A stretch of 61,335 nucleotides of DNA, taken from positions 1 to 61,335 of IMG/VR virus record IMGVR_UViG_3300009177_000040; one strand, written 5' to 3'. Source of the DNA: a virus. The position numbers and the translations under genes were made by a program. The notes beneath the pieces were generated by a model. That model saw nothing but the letters and a program-made list of their open reading frames with translations, was not told where the DNA came from and ran no database searches. Position 1 is the stretch's first letter, and every line of letters starts with the position of its first letter. Shown piece after piece: positions 17,421-25,110 of this stretch.

Positions 17421-17581
17421 TCCCGACCCCACAGCAGCCTCCACACCCGTGTGAGGAACACTGGGTCGGTCTCGTAGCGGGCCATGAACTTCTTGCGCTG
17501 CTCCGCACGGTCTTCCTCGGTCAGCCTCCACCACCTGGCTGACAGCTCGGCGAGACGCCGGTCCTGCTCGTCGTCGTTCAT
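17417..17581 (-). CDS. Small helical protein
   Basis: A 54-residue protein, largely one charged helix with several Trp residues (LSARWWRLTEED, RVWRLLWG). The ATG overlaps the upstream stop and its own TGA overlaps the next GTG. Unrecognised. Confidence 0.55.
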   Translation of the reverse strand: MNDDEQDRRLAELSARWWRLTEEDRAEQRKKFMARYETDPVFLTRVWRLLWGRE

Positions 17582-17721
17582 CCGTCGTCCTCGACGGACT
17601 GCTTGAGCACCTCGTCAGGCATGCGCTGCATCATGCGTACCTCCTTCCACGAGTGGACGGTCTGGAGGCCGAGAGTCCAGAGCGCAACCACGGCCACAAA
17701 GACCACCCACTGCCAGCTCAT
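17578..17721 (-). CDS. Small membrane protein
   Basis: A 47-residue ORF with one N-terminal hydrophobic helix (WVVFVAVVALWTLGL) and a charged C-terminal tail. ATGA overlaps on both sides place it in the same coupled string as the ParB-like gene. Confidence 0.55.
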   Translation of the reverse strand: MSWQWVVFVAVVALWTLGLQTVHSWKEVRMMQRMPDEVLKQSVEDDG

Positions 17722-18524
17722 TCGGGCACTTCACGAGCTTCGACCGCCGCGGCTGCCTCACCGACTGCCCTTGCGATCGTAGCCACGGTGCCCGTGGTGC
17801 CGTACGCGGCCATCAGCTTGCGGACGTGCTGCCCGAACAGCTCGTACTGCTCGGGGTAGGTCAGCAGCAACACAACCTCGCGGTGCTGCTCGTACTGGGC
17901 GACGGCTGCCTGCCGAGCCGCCGCAGCCTCGGGCGACTCCCCGGCGGTCTCCTCCCACGGCCGCGCCTCCTGCGTGGGCGTCAGACCGGCCTGCTCCTGC
18001 AACGTCTCGCGGTCGTCGAGGCTGTAGCCCGCCGACTCCGCGTAGCCCGCTGTCTCCAGGTCGAGGACGTTGCCGTGAGCCTGCACCGCGTCCTGCTTGG
18101 CCATGCTGGCGATCTTGTTGTCCGCCATGAGGTATCCGAGCCGGGCCTCGTCAGACTCGAACTCGTTCGGCAGCGCAGCGATGTGCGTCCAGTGGAGCAG
18201 CATGGCTCCCTTGCGGACGTGGTGCCCGGCGACGATGACGCCATCGTCGTGCAGGATGGGCCGCACCTGCCCCCACTTCTCGAGGCTGCGGCTGATAGCG
18301 AACACATCGCCGATGTTTGAGTTGCGCTCGTGCTCGGTCAGTGAGTCGATGGGGACCAGGTACGGCCGCAGCGCCTCGGCTCCATGCCAGACCGGCTCGG
18401 CGGGGATCAGCGACTCCTGTCCGTCGATGTGTTCGATGGGCTTGGGCTTGGGCTCGACCTCCGCGATGATTTCCACGAACCCGGCGTTCTCCAGATCCTC
18501 CAGCAAGCTCTTCTCGTCAGCCAT
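17718..18524 (-). CDS. ParB-like nuclease-domain protein
   Basis: A 268-residue protein. Residues 55-140 match the ParB N-domain: LVPIDSLTEHERNSNIGD, EKWGQVRPILHDDGVIVAGH, then RLGYLMADNKIASMA. Such domains accompany DNA methylases and base-modification genes in phages and may act as nuclease or CTPase. The C-terminal third is helical and Ala/Glu-rich. Start and stop are coupled to neighbours. Confidence 0.75.
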   Translation of the reverse strand: MADEKSLLEDLENAGFVEIIAEVEPKPKPIEHIDGQESLIPAEPVWHGAEALRPYLVPIDSLTEHERNSNIGDVFAISRSLEKWGQVRPILHDDGVIVAGHHVRKGAMLLHWTHIAALPNEFESDEARLGYLMADNKIASMAKQDAVQAHGNVLDLETAGYAESAGYSLDDRETLQEQAGLTPTQEARPWEETAGESPEAAAARQAAVAQYEQHREVVLLLTYPEQYELFGQHVRKLMAAYGTTGTVATIARAVGEAAAAVEAREVPE

Positions 18525-18978
18525 CCTGCCTCCCGTGTCCCGCGTTGATGTACTTGACTATCGCGTCCGCTTCTTTCTTGCCCCCGACGGGCCAGTGATC
18601 CTCGCCTGCAATCTTCACCATGTACCGGTAGCCGCGGTGGCGCGAGCCGTCGGGCAGCCTCTCCCAGTAGGCCAGGGCGAGCTGGCCGTTACCGGCTGCG
18701 GCGATCTCAGCCGGGTGCGGCTCACCGCTCGCAAGGTACTCGCGGTACTCGGCCACCGTGCCTCCGAACAGTGCGAAGTCCCGCCATTCAGTATCGGGCA
18801 CCGCGCCGAAGTCGTTCAGCGCCGTGGTCCATCGGGCAAGGTGCACAGTCTCGCCCGCCGGGTACAGCCGGTTGAGGGTCAAGCGGCTGAACTGCGGCTC
18901 ATCGGCCACGAACGTCTTAGCGAGCTTGAACTCTTCGGCCGTCAGATGGCCGGGCAGATCGCTCATGCGTGCCTTCAT
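18517..18978 (-). CDS. Hypothetical protein
   Basis: A 153-residue protein with ATG preceded by GAAGGAGGAATC. Trp/Tyr-rich middle (EWRDFALFGGTVAEYREYL) and a basic C-terminus. It overlaps the ParB-like gene by eight bases. No family recognised. Confidence 0.6.
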   Translation of the reverse strand: MKARMSDLPGHLTAEEFKLAKTFVADEPQFSRLTLNRLYPAGETVHLARWTTALNDFGAVPDTEWRDFALFGGTVAEYREYLASGEPHPAEIAAAGNGQLALAYWERLPDGSRHRGYRYMVKIAGEDHWPVGGKKEADAIVKYINAGHGRQDG

Positions 18979-19016
18979 GATTCCTCCTTCGTCCATCAGT
19001 CAAGTCAATCAGCCAG

Positions 19017-19343
19017 TCAGTCAGTTCTCCAGCAGTACCGGCGCTCCATGTAGTCCAGAGCGGCCGGACCGAGCTTCGTCTGCGTGTACGCCACCTCCTC
19101 CCAGGACAGCGGAGCGGCGAGCTTGCCCTCCGCGTGGAACTTGTCGTGGCATGCCCGGCACAGCGGCATGATGTTCTCGATCACGTCGTCGCCTAGCTTG
19201 CCGCCACGGGTGACGATGTGGTGCGGGTCTGTTGCCTCGCGACCGCAAGCGCGGCACTGGCGGTCCATCAGCAACTTCGCCAGCAGTGCGCTTGGGTCGC
19301 GACGCTTTGCCAGCTCCGCGCTTGGGTCGCGAAGGAGTTTCAC
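19017..19343 (-). CDS. HNH nuclease-like protein
   Basis: A 108-residue protein. CRACGREATDPHHIVTRGG and NIMPLCRACHDKFH are a clear HNH/zinc pattern. The N-terminus carries two copies of RDPSA(E/L)LAK encoded by a 15-base direct repeat (gcgcttgggtcgcga). GTG start overlapping the upstream TAG. This is the second HNH protein in the genome; it may be a homing-type or recombination nuclease. Confidence 0.75.
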   Translation of the reverse strand: MKLLRDPSAELAKRRDPSALLAKLLMDRQCRACGREATDPHHIVTRGGKLGDDVIENIMPLCRACHDKFHAEGKLAAPLSWEEVAYTQTKLGPAALDYMERRYCWRTD

Positions 19344-19543
19344 TATTCCGGCTCCGCCTGCGGCTTCTCGATCGTCGAGTCGTCGGCGTCGCCCTCTGCC
19401 TGGGGCTTCTCGATCGTGGAGTCCTCGGGCTTGCCTTCCGCCTGGGGCTTCTCGATCACGCTCTCGATGGCGACGTCGGGGTTGGCCTCCGGCGTCGGCT
19501 CCGGCTTCGGAGCGGTACCAGCTGTTCCTTCGTCGGGCATCAT
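19343..19543 (-). CDS. Acidic tandem-repeat protein
   Basis: A 66-residue protein, acidic and probably disordered. The core TIEKPQAEG occurs three times in tandem. It starts at an ATGATG preceded by GGAAGGAGGG. Unknown function; repeat number may vary. Confidence 0.55.
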   Translation of the reverse strand: MMPDEGTAGTAPKPEPTPEANPDVAIESVIEKPQAEGKPEDSTIEKPQAEGDADDSTIEKPQAEPE

Positions 19544-19743
19544 GCCCTCCTTCCGTGTTGGTTGATCAAGCCTTCTACCCTGGCGCGGTACTTCTCGAAC
19601 CTGATCCACCAGTCCTCGTCGTTGGACTGAGAGCGCACCGTGTTCCACTTGCTTGGCCCCAGCCCGTCGCAGTGCTGCCAGTAGGCGTCGAGCGCCTGCA
19701 GCATGCGGTGCGTCCAGTGCGCCAGGTCATCACTCGACCTCAA
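19540..19743 (-). CDS. Small hypothetical protein, start uncertain
   Basis: A 67-residue frame with Trp-rich helical content (LDAYWQHCDGLG, DEDWWIRFEKYRARV). The longest start is TTG at 19743 without a clear ribosome site; an ATG at 19704 is the alternative. The stop overlaps the next ATG. Codon usage and composition look genuine. Confidence 0.45.
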   Translation of the reverse strand: MRSSDDLAHWTHRMLQALDAYWQHCDGLGPSKWNTVRSQSNDEDWWIRFEKYRARVEGLINQHGRRA

Positions 19744-20086
19744 GGTCGATCCTGCTCTTCACCTGGACGCCGTTCCCGGACCTGTTGGACTGCATCGTCC
19801 AGAGCTGGTAGTAGCCCGGGGTGGCGAACGTCCACGAGGTTGACATGCAGCCGCTGGCGTTGGCCACGGGGTACGTGACCCAGGACTCGACCAGCGTGCC
19901 CACCTCGTCGCTGTACCAGATGACGGTCAGCTGAATCTCCTTGAGCGGTTCGTACCCGCAGCCGGTGACCGCGCTCTCCGCGCCCACCTCCGGAGCCGGG
20001 TTGAGCAGGATGTCTGCCTTGTAGTTGCGGGCACTCGCGGCTGGCGCGAGCAGCAAGGCAACCGCGATCACGAACAGCCAGCGCAT
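19730..20086 (-). CDS. Secreted beta-rich protein
   Basis: A 118-residue protein with a signal peptide (LFVIAVALLLAPAASA, cleavage about residue 19) and a beta-sandwich-like body with two Cys residues (VTGCGYEPLKEIQLTV, NASGCMSTSWTF). GGGAGAG lies before the ATG. An exported product expressed with early genes could act on the host envelope or block other phages; that is inference. Confidence 0.6.
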   Translation of the reverse strand: MRWLFVIAVALLLAPAASARNYKADILLNPAPEVGAESAVTGCGYEPLKEIQLTVIWYSDEVGTLVESWVTYPVANASGCMSTSWTFATPGYYQLWTMQSNRSGNGVQVKSRIDLEVE

Positions 20087-20096
20087 GTCTCTCCCT

Positions 20097-20591
20097 TCAT
20101 GCCATCACCCTGATGCGGATGTCGACGTGGGCCGGTTCGCCGTACCGCTTGCGAACCAGCTGCTCGACGATCTGCGCGTCGTCTCCGTAGATGACTCCCT
20201 GGAGCGCGTCCTCGACCGGGCGCAGCAGCTTGGTCGTGTCGGGCCGGGTCGTCGGGTAGCGCGGTGCGGAGCGCGAGACCCCGCTCTTGTTGTAGTGGGA
20301 CTGCGGCCGTGGCGTGTAGAACGTCGCCACCAGGGCCAGTGGTCCCTTGAACAGATCACGGCCACGCATCAGCTCGCCCGCCACCTGAGCGACCTGCAAC
20401 TTCCAGGGCTTGGTCTTCGGGTTGTCGTCACGGACGAACATGCGGTTGTTCTTGCCGATGCCCGGTCGCTTGGAGCCGCCGGGTTCGGCCTTCCCGTAGA
20501 CGGTGAACGTGATGCCCCACTGGTCGACGCTGAACTGGTCGATCGTCGCCAGCATGGACTCGGTGCGGGCCTCTTGATCCAGTAAGCTCAT
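20097..20591 (-). CDS. RusA-type Holliday junction resolvase
   Basis: A 164-residue protein. YGKAEPGGSKRPG, DTTKLLRPVEDALQGVIYGDDAQIVEQLVRKRYG and the basic N-terminal half match RusA: the DxxxLxxxxxDaLxG-x-x-x-DDxqI pattern carries the metal-bin­ding Asp residues, here partly changed (D before TTKLL, E/D at VEDAL, DD at GDDAQ). It would resolve branched DNA before packaging. ATGA overlap with the upstream gene. Confidence 0.85.
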   Translation of the reverse strand: MSLLDQEARTESMLATIDQFSVDQWGITFTVYGKAEPGGSKRPGIGKNNRMFVRDDNPKTKPWKLQVAQVAGELMRGRDLFKGPLALVATFYTPRPQSHYNKSGVSRSAPRYPTTRPDTTKLLRPVEDALQGVIYGDDAQIVEQLVRKRYGEPAHVDIRIRVMA

Positions 20592-21259
20592 GCAGCCTCC
20601 TCCCGTTCCCCTGACGTTACCAGGGCGGTCGGATGGAGGTCGATTCCGAGCGCGCGAGCCAGGCGCTGAACGGTCTCCGCGGGGACGAGGTAGTACGTCT
20701 CCCCGCCGTCCTGCGGGTCGTACTCGGACGCATGGTAGACGACCTCCCGGGCCGCATCCTCCACGTCCTCGGCAGGTGGCGCAAACTCTCGGTTTAGGTT
20801 GCTCGCTCCGCGACCATGGTTGACCGGGCCGCGCTCCTGCCGCAGGTGCTCCGCCATCTCGTAGTTGGCCCAGCCGTTCTGGATCGCCAGCCCCAGCCAG
20901 CGGTCCTGCTCCTCCGGCTCGAGCGCGATCACCGTCCGGTGATGCGACCAGGACAGCTCGACTCTGCGCCGGGCGAGCGGGAAGACAGACGCACAGCGCA
21001 GGTACTGGCTCCTGCCTTCGGGAGACATGCCCAGAACCTCGTGCGCCTGGTACGCCTCGTGCCCGTACAGGTTCTCACCGAGCAGCAGCCAGTCGCCGAT
21101 GGCCCACTGGAGCGACTTGTGGCGGTTGGCGAGCAGTCCGCCAACGGCCTCGTACTGATCGTACGCCAGCTCGGGGTCGGTGAGGCGCAGCCCTACCGGG
21201 GTCAGTGCCCCGATCTCCTCCAGAGCACGGAGCGACAGCTCGGCTCCGGTGACCGTCAT
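20588..21259 (-). CDS. Hypothetical DNA-associated protein
   Basis: A 223-residue protein. The central part (LLANRHKSLQWAIGDWLLLGE, LGMSPEGRSQYLRCASVF, SHHRTVIAL) is helical and resembles regulators that follow ParB or HTH modules in actinobacterial mobile elements. It lies between RusA and a helical protein, so a recombination or replication role is plausible. No confident family. Confidence 0.55.
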   Translation of the reverse strand: MTVTGAELSLRALEEIGALTPVGLRLTDPELAYDQYEAVGGLLANRHKSLQWAIGDWLLLGENLYGHEAYQAHEVLGMSPEGRSQYLRCASVFPLARRRVELSWSHHRTVIALEPEEQDRWLGLAIQNGWANYEMAEHLRQERGPVNHGRGASNLNREFAPPAEDVEDAAREVVYHASEYDPQDGGETYYLVPAETVQRLARALGIDLHPTALVTSGEREEAA

Positions 21260-21846
21260 GCCCGCTTCACGTCGGCCCGGTACGGCCGCTCCTCGACGCT
21301 CTCTGCCTTCCTGATGATGGCGGCATAGTCGGGGTTGCCGGAGCCGAGCAGCTGGCGCAGGACGTTGCGGTCGACGCGCTGCTCAATGCGCGTCTTGACG
21401 AGGCTGTTGTAGCGGTCCTCCGGCAGTCCCACTTCCTGCAGCTGCGCCAGGACCTCGATGTCGTACGTCGTCTCCGGCCCACCTCTGACGCTAACCTCCA
21501 GCTCGCCGAAGTGCAGGGTCTTGGTGCCGCGGCGCTGCGCCTCATAGGCCAGAATCTGCTCCAGCCCGACGCGTGCCTCGTCCAACTGCCGCTTGGCCTG
21601 GCGCACGGCATCCAGAGCCTCGGCCACCTCTTCCATGCGGTAAAGGTCTACGGCGAGACCCAGCAGCGGAACCACGACCGTCTCGCTCTCGAGGTCGCCG
21701 TGGCCAAGGGAGACGTCATCGTCGCCTTCGTCGGCGCGCAGCTCGACCTCGGTGCCGTCGGCCGGTGCCTCGATCCCGTGCCGCTCGACACCCACAGCCT
21801 CGGCGACCTGGAGCTCCTCGCCGAACGTCACCTCATGGTCGGTCAT
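21256..21846 (-). CDS. Hypothetical protein
   Basis: A 196-residue protein with an acidic N-terminus, a coiled-coil middle (RMEEVAEALDAVRQAKRQLDEARVG) and a basic C-terminus. ATG overlaps the stop of the ribbon-helix-helix gene. In phages, proteins of this shape next to RusA can be nuclease or recombination accessory factors; unproven here. Confidence 0.55.
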   Translation of the reverse strand: MTDHEVTFGEELQVAEAVGVERHGIEAPADGTEVELRADEGDDDVSLGHGDLESETVVVPLLGLAVDLYRMEEVAEALDAVRQAKRQLDEARVGLEQILAYEAQRRGTKTLHFGELEVSVRGGPETTYDIEVLAQLQEVGLPEDRYNSLVKTRIEQRVDRNVLRQLLGSGNPDYAAIIRKAESVEERPYRADVKRA

Positions 21847-22217
21847 GCAGCCTCTACCTCCTTCTCCACCTTGCGCTTGTGCACCGCACCGCGGCGACGC
21901 ACCGGCGTGTACAGCAGGCCGTAGTGGTCGGCCAGCACGGAACAGATGACCGCGCTCTCGGTGATGGACTGCTGCTTGGCCGTCGCCCAGACTCGGGCCA
22001 GCATCAGCGGCGGTAGCCACACCAGCAGCTGGTTGCCGCGCTGCTCCTTGACGTTACGCTCGCCGGACAGCTCGTACGGCTCCCCCCAGTGAGCCGAGAG
22101 AATCTCACCCACGACGTCGTTCATCGTGATCTCCCGTTCCTGGGCGTCCTCGTAGATGCGCTGCTTCAGCGAGGCCGGGACGTTCTTCACGTTCTTCAGT
22201 TCGTAGGTTGAGCGCAT
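21843..22217 (-). CDS. Tandem ribbon-helix-helix-like regulator
   Basis: A 124-residue protein with two similar segments, NVPASLKQRIYEDAQEREIT and LPPLMLARVWATAKQQSI, each followed by an amphipathic helix (NDVVGEILSAHW, SAVICSVLADHYG). This is the beta-helix-helix layout of RHH repressors in duplicate, so one chain could form a complete DNA-binding unit. A promoter-like motif lies 24 bases upstream, making autoregulation plausible. Confidence 0.55.
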   Translation of the reverse strand: MRSTYELKNVKNVPASLKQRIYEDAQEREITMNDVVGEILSAHWGEPYELSGERNVKEQRGNQLLVWLPPLMLARVWATAKQQSITESAVICSVLADHYGLLYTPVRRRGAVHKRKVEKEVEAA

Positions 22218-22240
22218 GTGACCTCCTCGATCAGCGGGGG

Positions 22241-22259
22241 AGCCTATCAGAAAGCGCGG
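22241..22259 (-). promoter_or_regulatory. Repeated promoter-like motif
   Basis: On the minus strand this reads CCGCGCTTTCTGATAGGCT. Seventeen of 19 bases match the site at 33158-33176. Both lie in short intergenic gaps upstream of coupled gene strings. TCTGAT could be a -10 with TTGGTG 16 bases upstream. Confidence 0.45.
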
Positions 22260-22289
22260 TATGCAGCCACCAAGCTCCCCAAGCCCGGA

Positions 22290-22898
22290 TCATGCGTGCC
22301 CCTCGCCGCGGTATGCGTACTCCTCCTCCTGCACCCAGGCGTCCCTGTCGCTCACCGGAGTGGCGGATCGGCGCTCCTTGCCGAGCACCCCAGCCTGCTC
22401 GGGGAACGGCCGCATGTCGCCGGATGCCCTCGCTCGCTTCCATCGCTCCGCCCACTCCGGCACCTCCGTGCTCGCCTCCCGGGTCGCCGGGCGGACGTAG
22501 GCCGTGTCGCGTCCCTGCCAGAATCCACGAGGGTAGACGCGCTCCTCCATCTTGTGTCCGGTGTCGCAGTCGGGGCACGGCCCGTACTCCTCGAAGCCGC
22601 CAGTGCGGAGGGCGGTCAGCACCCAGCCCATGTCCAGACAGGTAAGGCAATCGACCTCGTCATGGGGGACCGCCTCGCCGCGGCGCAGGCCCACGTCCGT
22701 GTACTCCTGCATGAACTGCGCCCAGCTCGGGAAATGCTCCCACACCTGGACGCCGTTGATCAGAGCCTGCATGCCCATGTCGGCGTCGAGCGGAGCCAGT
22801 GAGGAGCGCCAGGCCGAGCGCGTCAGCTCCTTGTCCGGGGGACGCAGGAATCCGAAGACGTAGTCGATCAGCTGGTCTGCCTGCTCGTTGTTGATCAC
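22290..22898 (-). CDS. Replication-associated zinc-ribbon protein, possible helicase loader
   Basis: A 202-residue protein. The N-terminus (ADQLIDYVFGFLRPPD, WRSSLAPLDADMGMQALINGV, FPSWAQFMQEY) resembles short helicase-loader/inhibitor proteins of the G39P type. The middle carries CLTCLDMGW and CPDCDTG, a zinc ribbon. It starts at GTG overlapping the stop of the replication-initiation-like gene. Loader function is a moderate guess based on shape and neighbour. Confidence 0.5.
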   Translation of the reverse strand: MINNEQADQLIDYVFGFLRPPDKELTRSAWRSSLAPLDADMGMQALINGVQVWEHFPSWAQFMQEYTDVGLRRGEAVPHDEVDCLTCLDMGWVLTALRTGGFEEYGPCPDCDTGHKMEERVYPRGFWQGRDTAYVRPATREASTEVPEWAERWKRARASGDMRPFPEQAGVLGKERRSATPVSDRDAWVQEEEYAYRGEGHA

Positions 22899-23710
22899 GG
22901 CTGCTTCCTCCTCCCTAGCTTCGTCTTGCCGACGTTTCGAGCGAACAGGTCGTCGGCCGGTGCCCTGGGCTTCGGCCGGTTGCGCCACAGCTCCAGGAAC
23001 TTGTCGACCTGCTCCTGGCTGCGGAAGATGATCGTCAGGTCGTCGTGCTGCTTGCGATCAGGCCACGGGTCGCAGCCCACGCCGTCGATGGCGTGCCTCA
23101 GGTCGTCAACGGTGAACTCCTTGAGCCGCTTGCCGATGATGTCCTTGCGCTTCGGACTGATGGCTCTGTAGTTGCTGCGCGTCTTGCCGCGCTGCTCGCA
23201 CCAGTAGGCGTACACCTCCGCCACCGCTCCGTTGGTGCCGCCATTGATCGAAAGGGGACGTCCTTCTGAAGCGTCTTGTACCACAAACAAACCATCCTGA
23301 GCTGTGCTAGCTTCGGAAGGTAGGGGTTCAGGTTCAAGGTCTACTTCTAGTTCTTGACCGGCGGGAGACGCCGGTGGTGCGACCGGCGGGAGACGCCGCT
23401 GGTCGGGGTCCGTGCCATCGGCGGGAGACGCCGCTGGCGTGAGCGCGGGGAAGCTGTAGTGGTAGTGACCGTAGGTGCCGTCGTCGTGACGCTCACGCAC
23501 CCGGCCGATGTAGCCCTCTGTCTCGAGCAGCGCCAGCGCATCGCGGACAGCTCGATCGCTGTAGTCCGTCATGCCGCAGAGCGTCGCCACGCGGGGGTTG
23601 CAGAGGTTTGTCTCGTGGTTGGCGCAGTACGCCAGCGCCAACAGCACTGACTTGCGTACGCCAGAGCCGGGATGTTGCTCCACAGCCCAAGCCTGCGCAG
23701 CCCAGCTCAC
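22895..23710 (-). CDS. HTH replication-initiation-like protein
   Basis: A 271-residue protein. Residues 1-75 form a winged-helix typical of phage replisome organisers (VRKSVLLALAYCANHE, NPRVATLCGMTDYSDRAVRDAL, LETEGYIGRV). A Pro-rich linker leads to a C-terminal helical domain (AVAEVYAYWCEQRGKTRSN, FTVDDLRHAIDG). I placed the start at GTG 23710; it overlaps a seven-codon ORF with a very strong ribosome site, so translation is probably by reinitiation. It likely binds the origin and recruits the next gene's product. Confidence 0.65.
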   Translation of the reverse strand: MSWAAQAWAVEQHPGSGVRKSVLLALAYCANHETNLCNPRVATLCGMTDYSDRAVRDALALLETEGYIGRVRERHDDGTYGHYHYSFPALTPAASPADGTDPDQRRLPPVAPPASPAGQELEVDLEPEPLPSEASTAQDGLFVVQDASEGRPLSINGGTNGAVAEVYAYWCEQRGKTRSNYRAISPKRKDIIGKRLKEFTVDDLRHAIDGVGCDPWPDRKQHDDLTIIFRSQEQVDKFLELWRNRPKPRAPADDLFARNVGKTKLGRRKQP

Positions 23711-23727
23711 TGACTGGTCGGTGCCAT
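23707..23727 (-). CDS. Leader mini-ORF MAPTSQ
   Basis: Six codons plus stop, preceded by GGAGGAGGGAGGGTCGC. The TGA overlaps the GTG start of the replication-initiation gene. It could be a translational coupler, or the remains of the true start if one base is missing in this copy. Confidence 0.4.
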   Translation of the reverse strand: MAPTSQ

Positions 23728-23866
23728 GCGACCCTCCCTCCTCCGATGCCACGGCCTGCCCGCGGCGGGCGGTCCATATTACACCCATCCCAGCGCGACA
23801 ACGCAGCGTGGAAACGTACGCTAACGTAGAGAGCGAGAAGATACCTCCTTCTCCAAGAAGATGGGT

Positions 23867-23911
23867 GAGGCAGCCGTGGCTTTGGTGGGGACCATTCACC
23901 ACGGCTGCCTC
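23867..23911 (-). terminator. Post-stop 13-bp hairpin
   Basis: GAGGCAGCCGTGG pairs perfectly with CCACGGCTGCCTC around a 19-base loop. On the minus transcript it starts eight bases after the TAG of the 23920 gene and is followed by a TCTTCTT stretch. It may end or protect the upstream message. Confidence 0.6.
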
Positions 23912-23919
23912 CCCTCTCT

Positions 23920-24045
23920 CTACCTGCGGGACCAGGCGAGCACTTCGGCGTCACGCTTCCCGCCGACGATGCGCGCCACCTCGTCCGCTTCGACCCGGGT
24001 GAACGTCATCCGGTCGACCACGTACTCGAGGCGCAGCGAAGGCAT
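23920..24045 (-). CDS. Small hypothetical protein
   Basis: A 41-residue ORF whose ATG overlaps the preceding TGA (TGATG). The sequence is charged (RVEADEVARIVGGKRDAEV). It is followed by a strong hairpin, suggesting the end of a transcription unit. Confidence 0.5.
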   Translation of the reverse strand: MPSLRLEYVVDRMTFTRVEADEVARIVGGKRDAEVLAWSRR

Positions 24046-24152
24046 CAGAGCCACCATGCTCTGACCCAGGACCATGCCCCGACAAAGCCCGGGCTGATCG
24101 CCAACGCTGCTGTCGTCGCCCCGACTGCTGCCAGTGCGTACAGCTTCTTCAT
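24045..24152 (-). CDS. Tiny exported or membrane peptide
   Basis: A 35-residue ORF with GAGAGGAGG upstream. It begins MKKLYALAAVGATTAALA, a classic signal/membrane segment, and ends in a Trp-rich tail (WSWVRAWWL). Likely a membrane-active or secreted peptide; function unknown. Confidence 0.55.
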   Translation of the reverse strand: MKKLYALAAVGATTAALAISPGFVGAWSWVRAWWL

Positions 24153-24167
24153 GTGACCTCCTCTCGG

Positions 24168-24515
24168 TCATGACCAGACCTCGAACGACTCGCGCCGGGT
24201 CACGGCCTCGCCGTCCTCGGTCAGCTTGCCCCCACCCTCTGCGGGAAGGTACAGCTCGACCTCGACGTGCGTCGGGCGTATCAGCAGCTCGCGCACCATC
24301 GACTTGTCCTCGATGCCGAGCTGCTCGCACAGCAGGTCGATCGCCTCCACGATCCTGATCCTCTCGTGTGTGTCGCTCACGTGGTCTCCTTTGATCGTAC
24401 GCTCCACCTCGGCCCGAACCATGGCCATCGCTACGTCTACCGGGATGCCCTCCCTGGCGGCGAGTTCGTACCCTTGCTCGACCAAGCTGTCCGTGAGTTC
24501 GTTCCAGCTACTCAC
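24168..24515 (-). CDS. Hypothetical protein
   Basis: A 115-residue helical/acidic protein (SLVEQGYELAAREGIPVDVAMAM, IVEAIDLLCEQLGI). GTG start overlaps the stop of the SPFH-like gene. No family recognised. Confidence 0.55.
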   Translation of the reverse strand: MSSWNELTDSLVEQGYELAAREGIPVDVAMAMVRAEVERTIKGDHVSDTHERIRIVEAIDLLCEQLGIEDKSMVRELLIRPTHVEVELYLPAEGGGKLTEDGEAVTRRESFEVWS

Positions 24516-24943
24516 TTGGAGCCGTCCGGGTTCTTGACCTCGCTAGGGCTGGTGGTCGAGACGAGCGGGATGCCGTTCGCGCCCGACGGGATGTAGACGA
24601 CGCTGTTGTTGGAGCCGGACGTGGCGATGGCCTTGAGTGCCTCCACCATCTCGAACTGGACGTAGAGCGGCGTCAGCGTCTTGGCGATCTCGTCCTGTGC
24701 CTCCCGCACACCGATCGCGTTCTGGAACCTGATCTGCGCATGCTGCTTCGCGATCTGCACTCGCTGCGCCTGGTTCTGAATCTGGATGGCCGAGACCTTC
24801 ACTTGGTTCTGTGCGTCGGCTCGAGCCTGGTACCGGCCGAACGCTTTGCCTGCCGCCACCACCCCGAAGAACAGGGCGAGGACGGCGACCAGCGCCACCA
24901 CGCCTCCAATGATGACTGCTACCGCTCGTCTCCAGCCTGTCAT
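24512..24943 (-). CDS. Membrane-anchored SPFH/prohibitin-like fragment
   Basis: A 143-residue protein. One N-terminal transmembrane helix (AVIIGGVVALVAVLALFFGVV) is followed by a long Gln/Ala-rich helix (IQIQNQAQRVQIAKQHAQ) and a C-terminus resembling the end of prohibitin/SPFH proteins (VEALKAIATSGSNNSVVYI). The usual SPFH core is absent. Phage SPFH-like proteins are seen occasionally; role unclear. Confidence 0.5.
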   Translation of the reverse strand: MTGWRRAVAVIIGGVVALVAVLALFFGVVAAGKAFGRYQARADAQNQVKVSAIQIQNQAQRVQIAKQHAQIRFQNAIGVREAQDEIAKTLTPLYVQFEMVEALKAIATSGSNNSVVYIPSGANGIPLVSTTSPSEVKNPDGSK

Positions 24944-25110
24944 GTCTCCTCCGTCAGCTCGATGATGCATGAAGCCAGCGCCGCGATCATCGCCAGCTGC
25001 TCTCCGAGAACCGTGCCGATGCCGCGTGGGGTGAACGGCGTGCTGTCCAGCTTCACCGCATCCCTGTGCGTGTCCTCCAGTACCAGCTGTGCCCGCTCCC
25101 TTGCAGTCAC
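24940..25110 (-). CDS. Small hypothetical protein
   Basis: A 56-residue helical protein with GTG start, coupled by overlaps to both neighbours (ATGA downstream, GTGA upstream). No family recognised. Confidence 0.5.
   Translation of the reverse strand: MTARERAQLVLEDTHRDAVKLDSTPFTPRGIGTVLGEQLAMIAALASCIIELTEET

Noticed and set aside
19288-19333. Two 15-base direct repeats as an attachment site or start of a CRISPR array
   Set aside because: Only two copies inside an HNH coding sequence, in frame, encoding RDPSA-LAK repeats.
9568-23830. CTACGTTAGCGT at 9568 and inverted at about 23818 as att or replication sites
   Set aside because: A 12-base match found twice could be chance and neither has supporting context such as an integrase.
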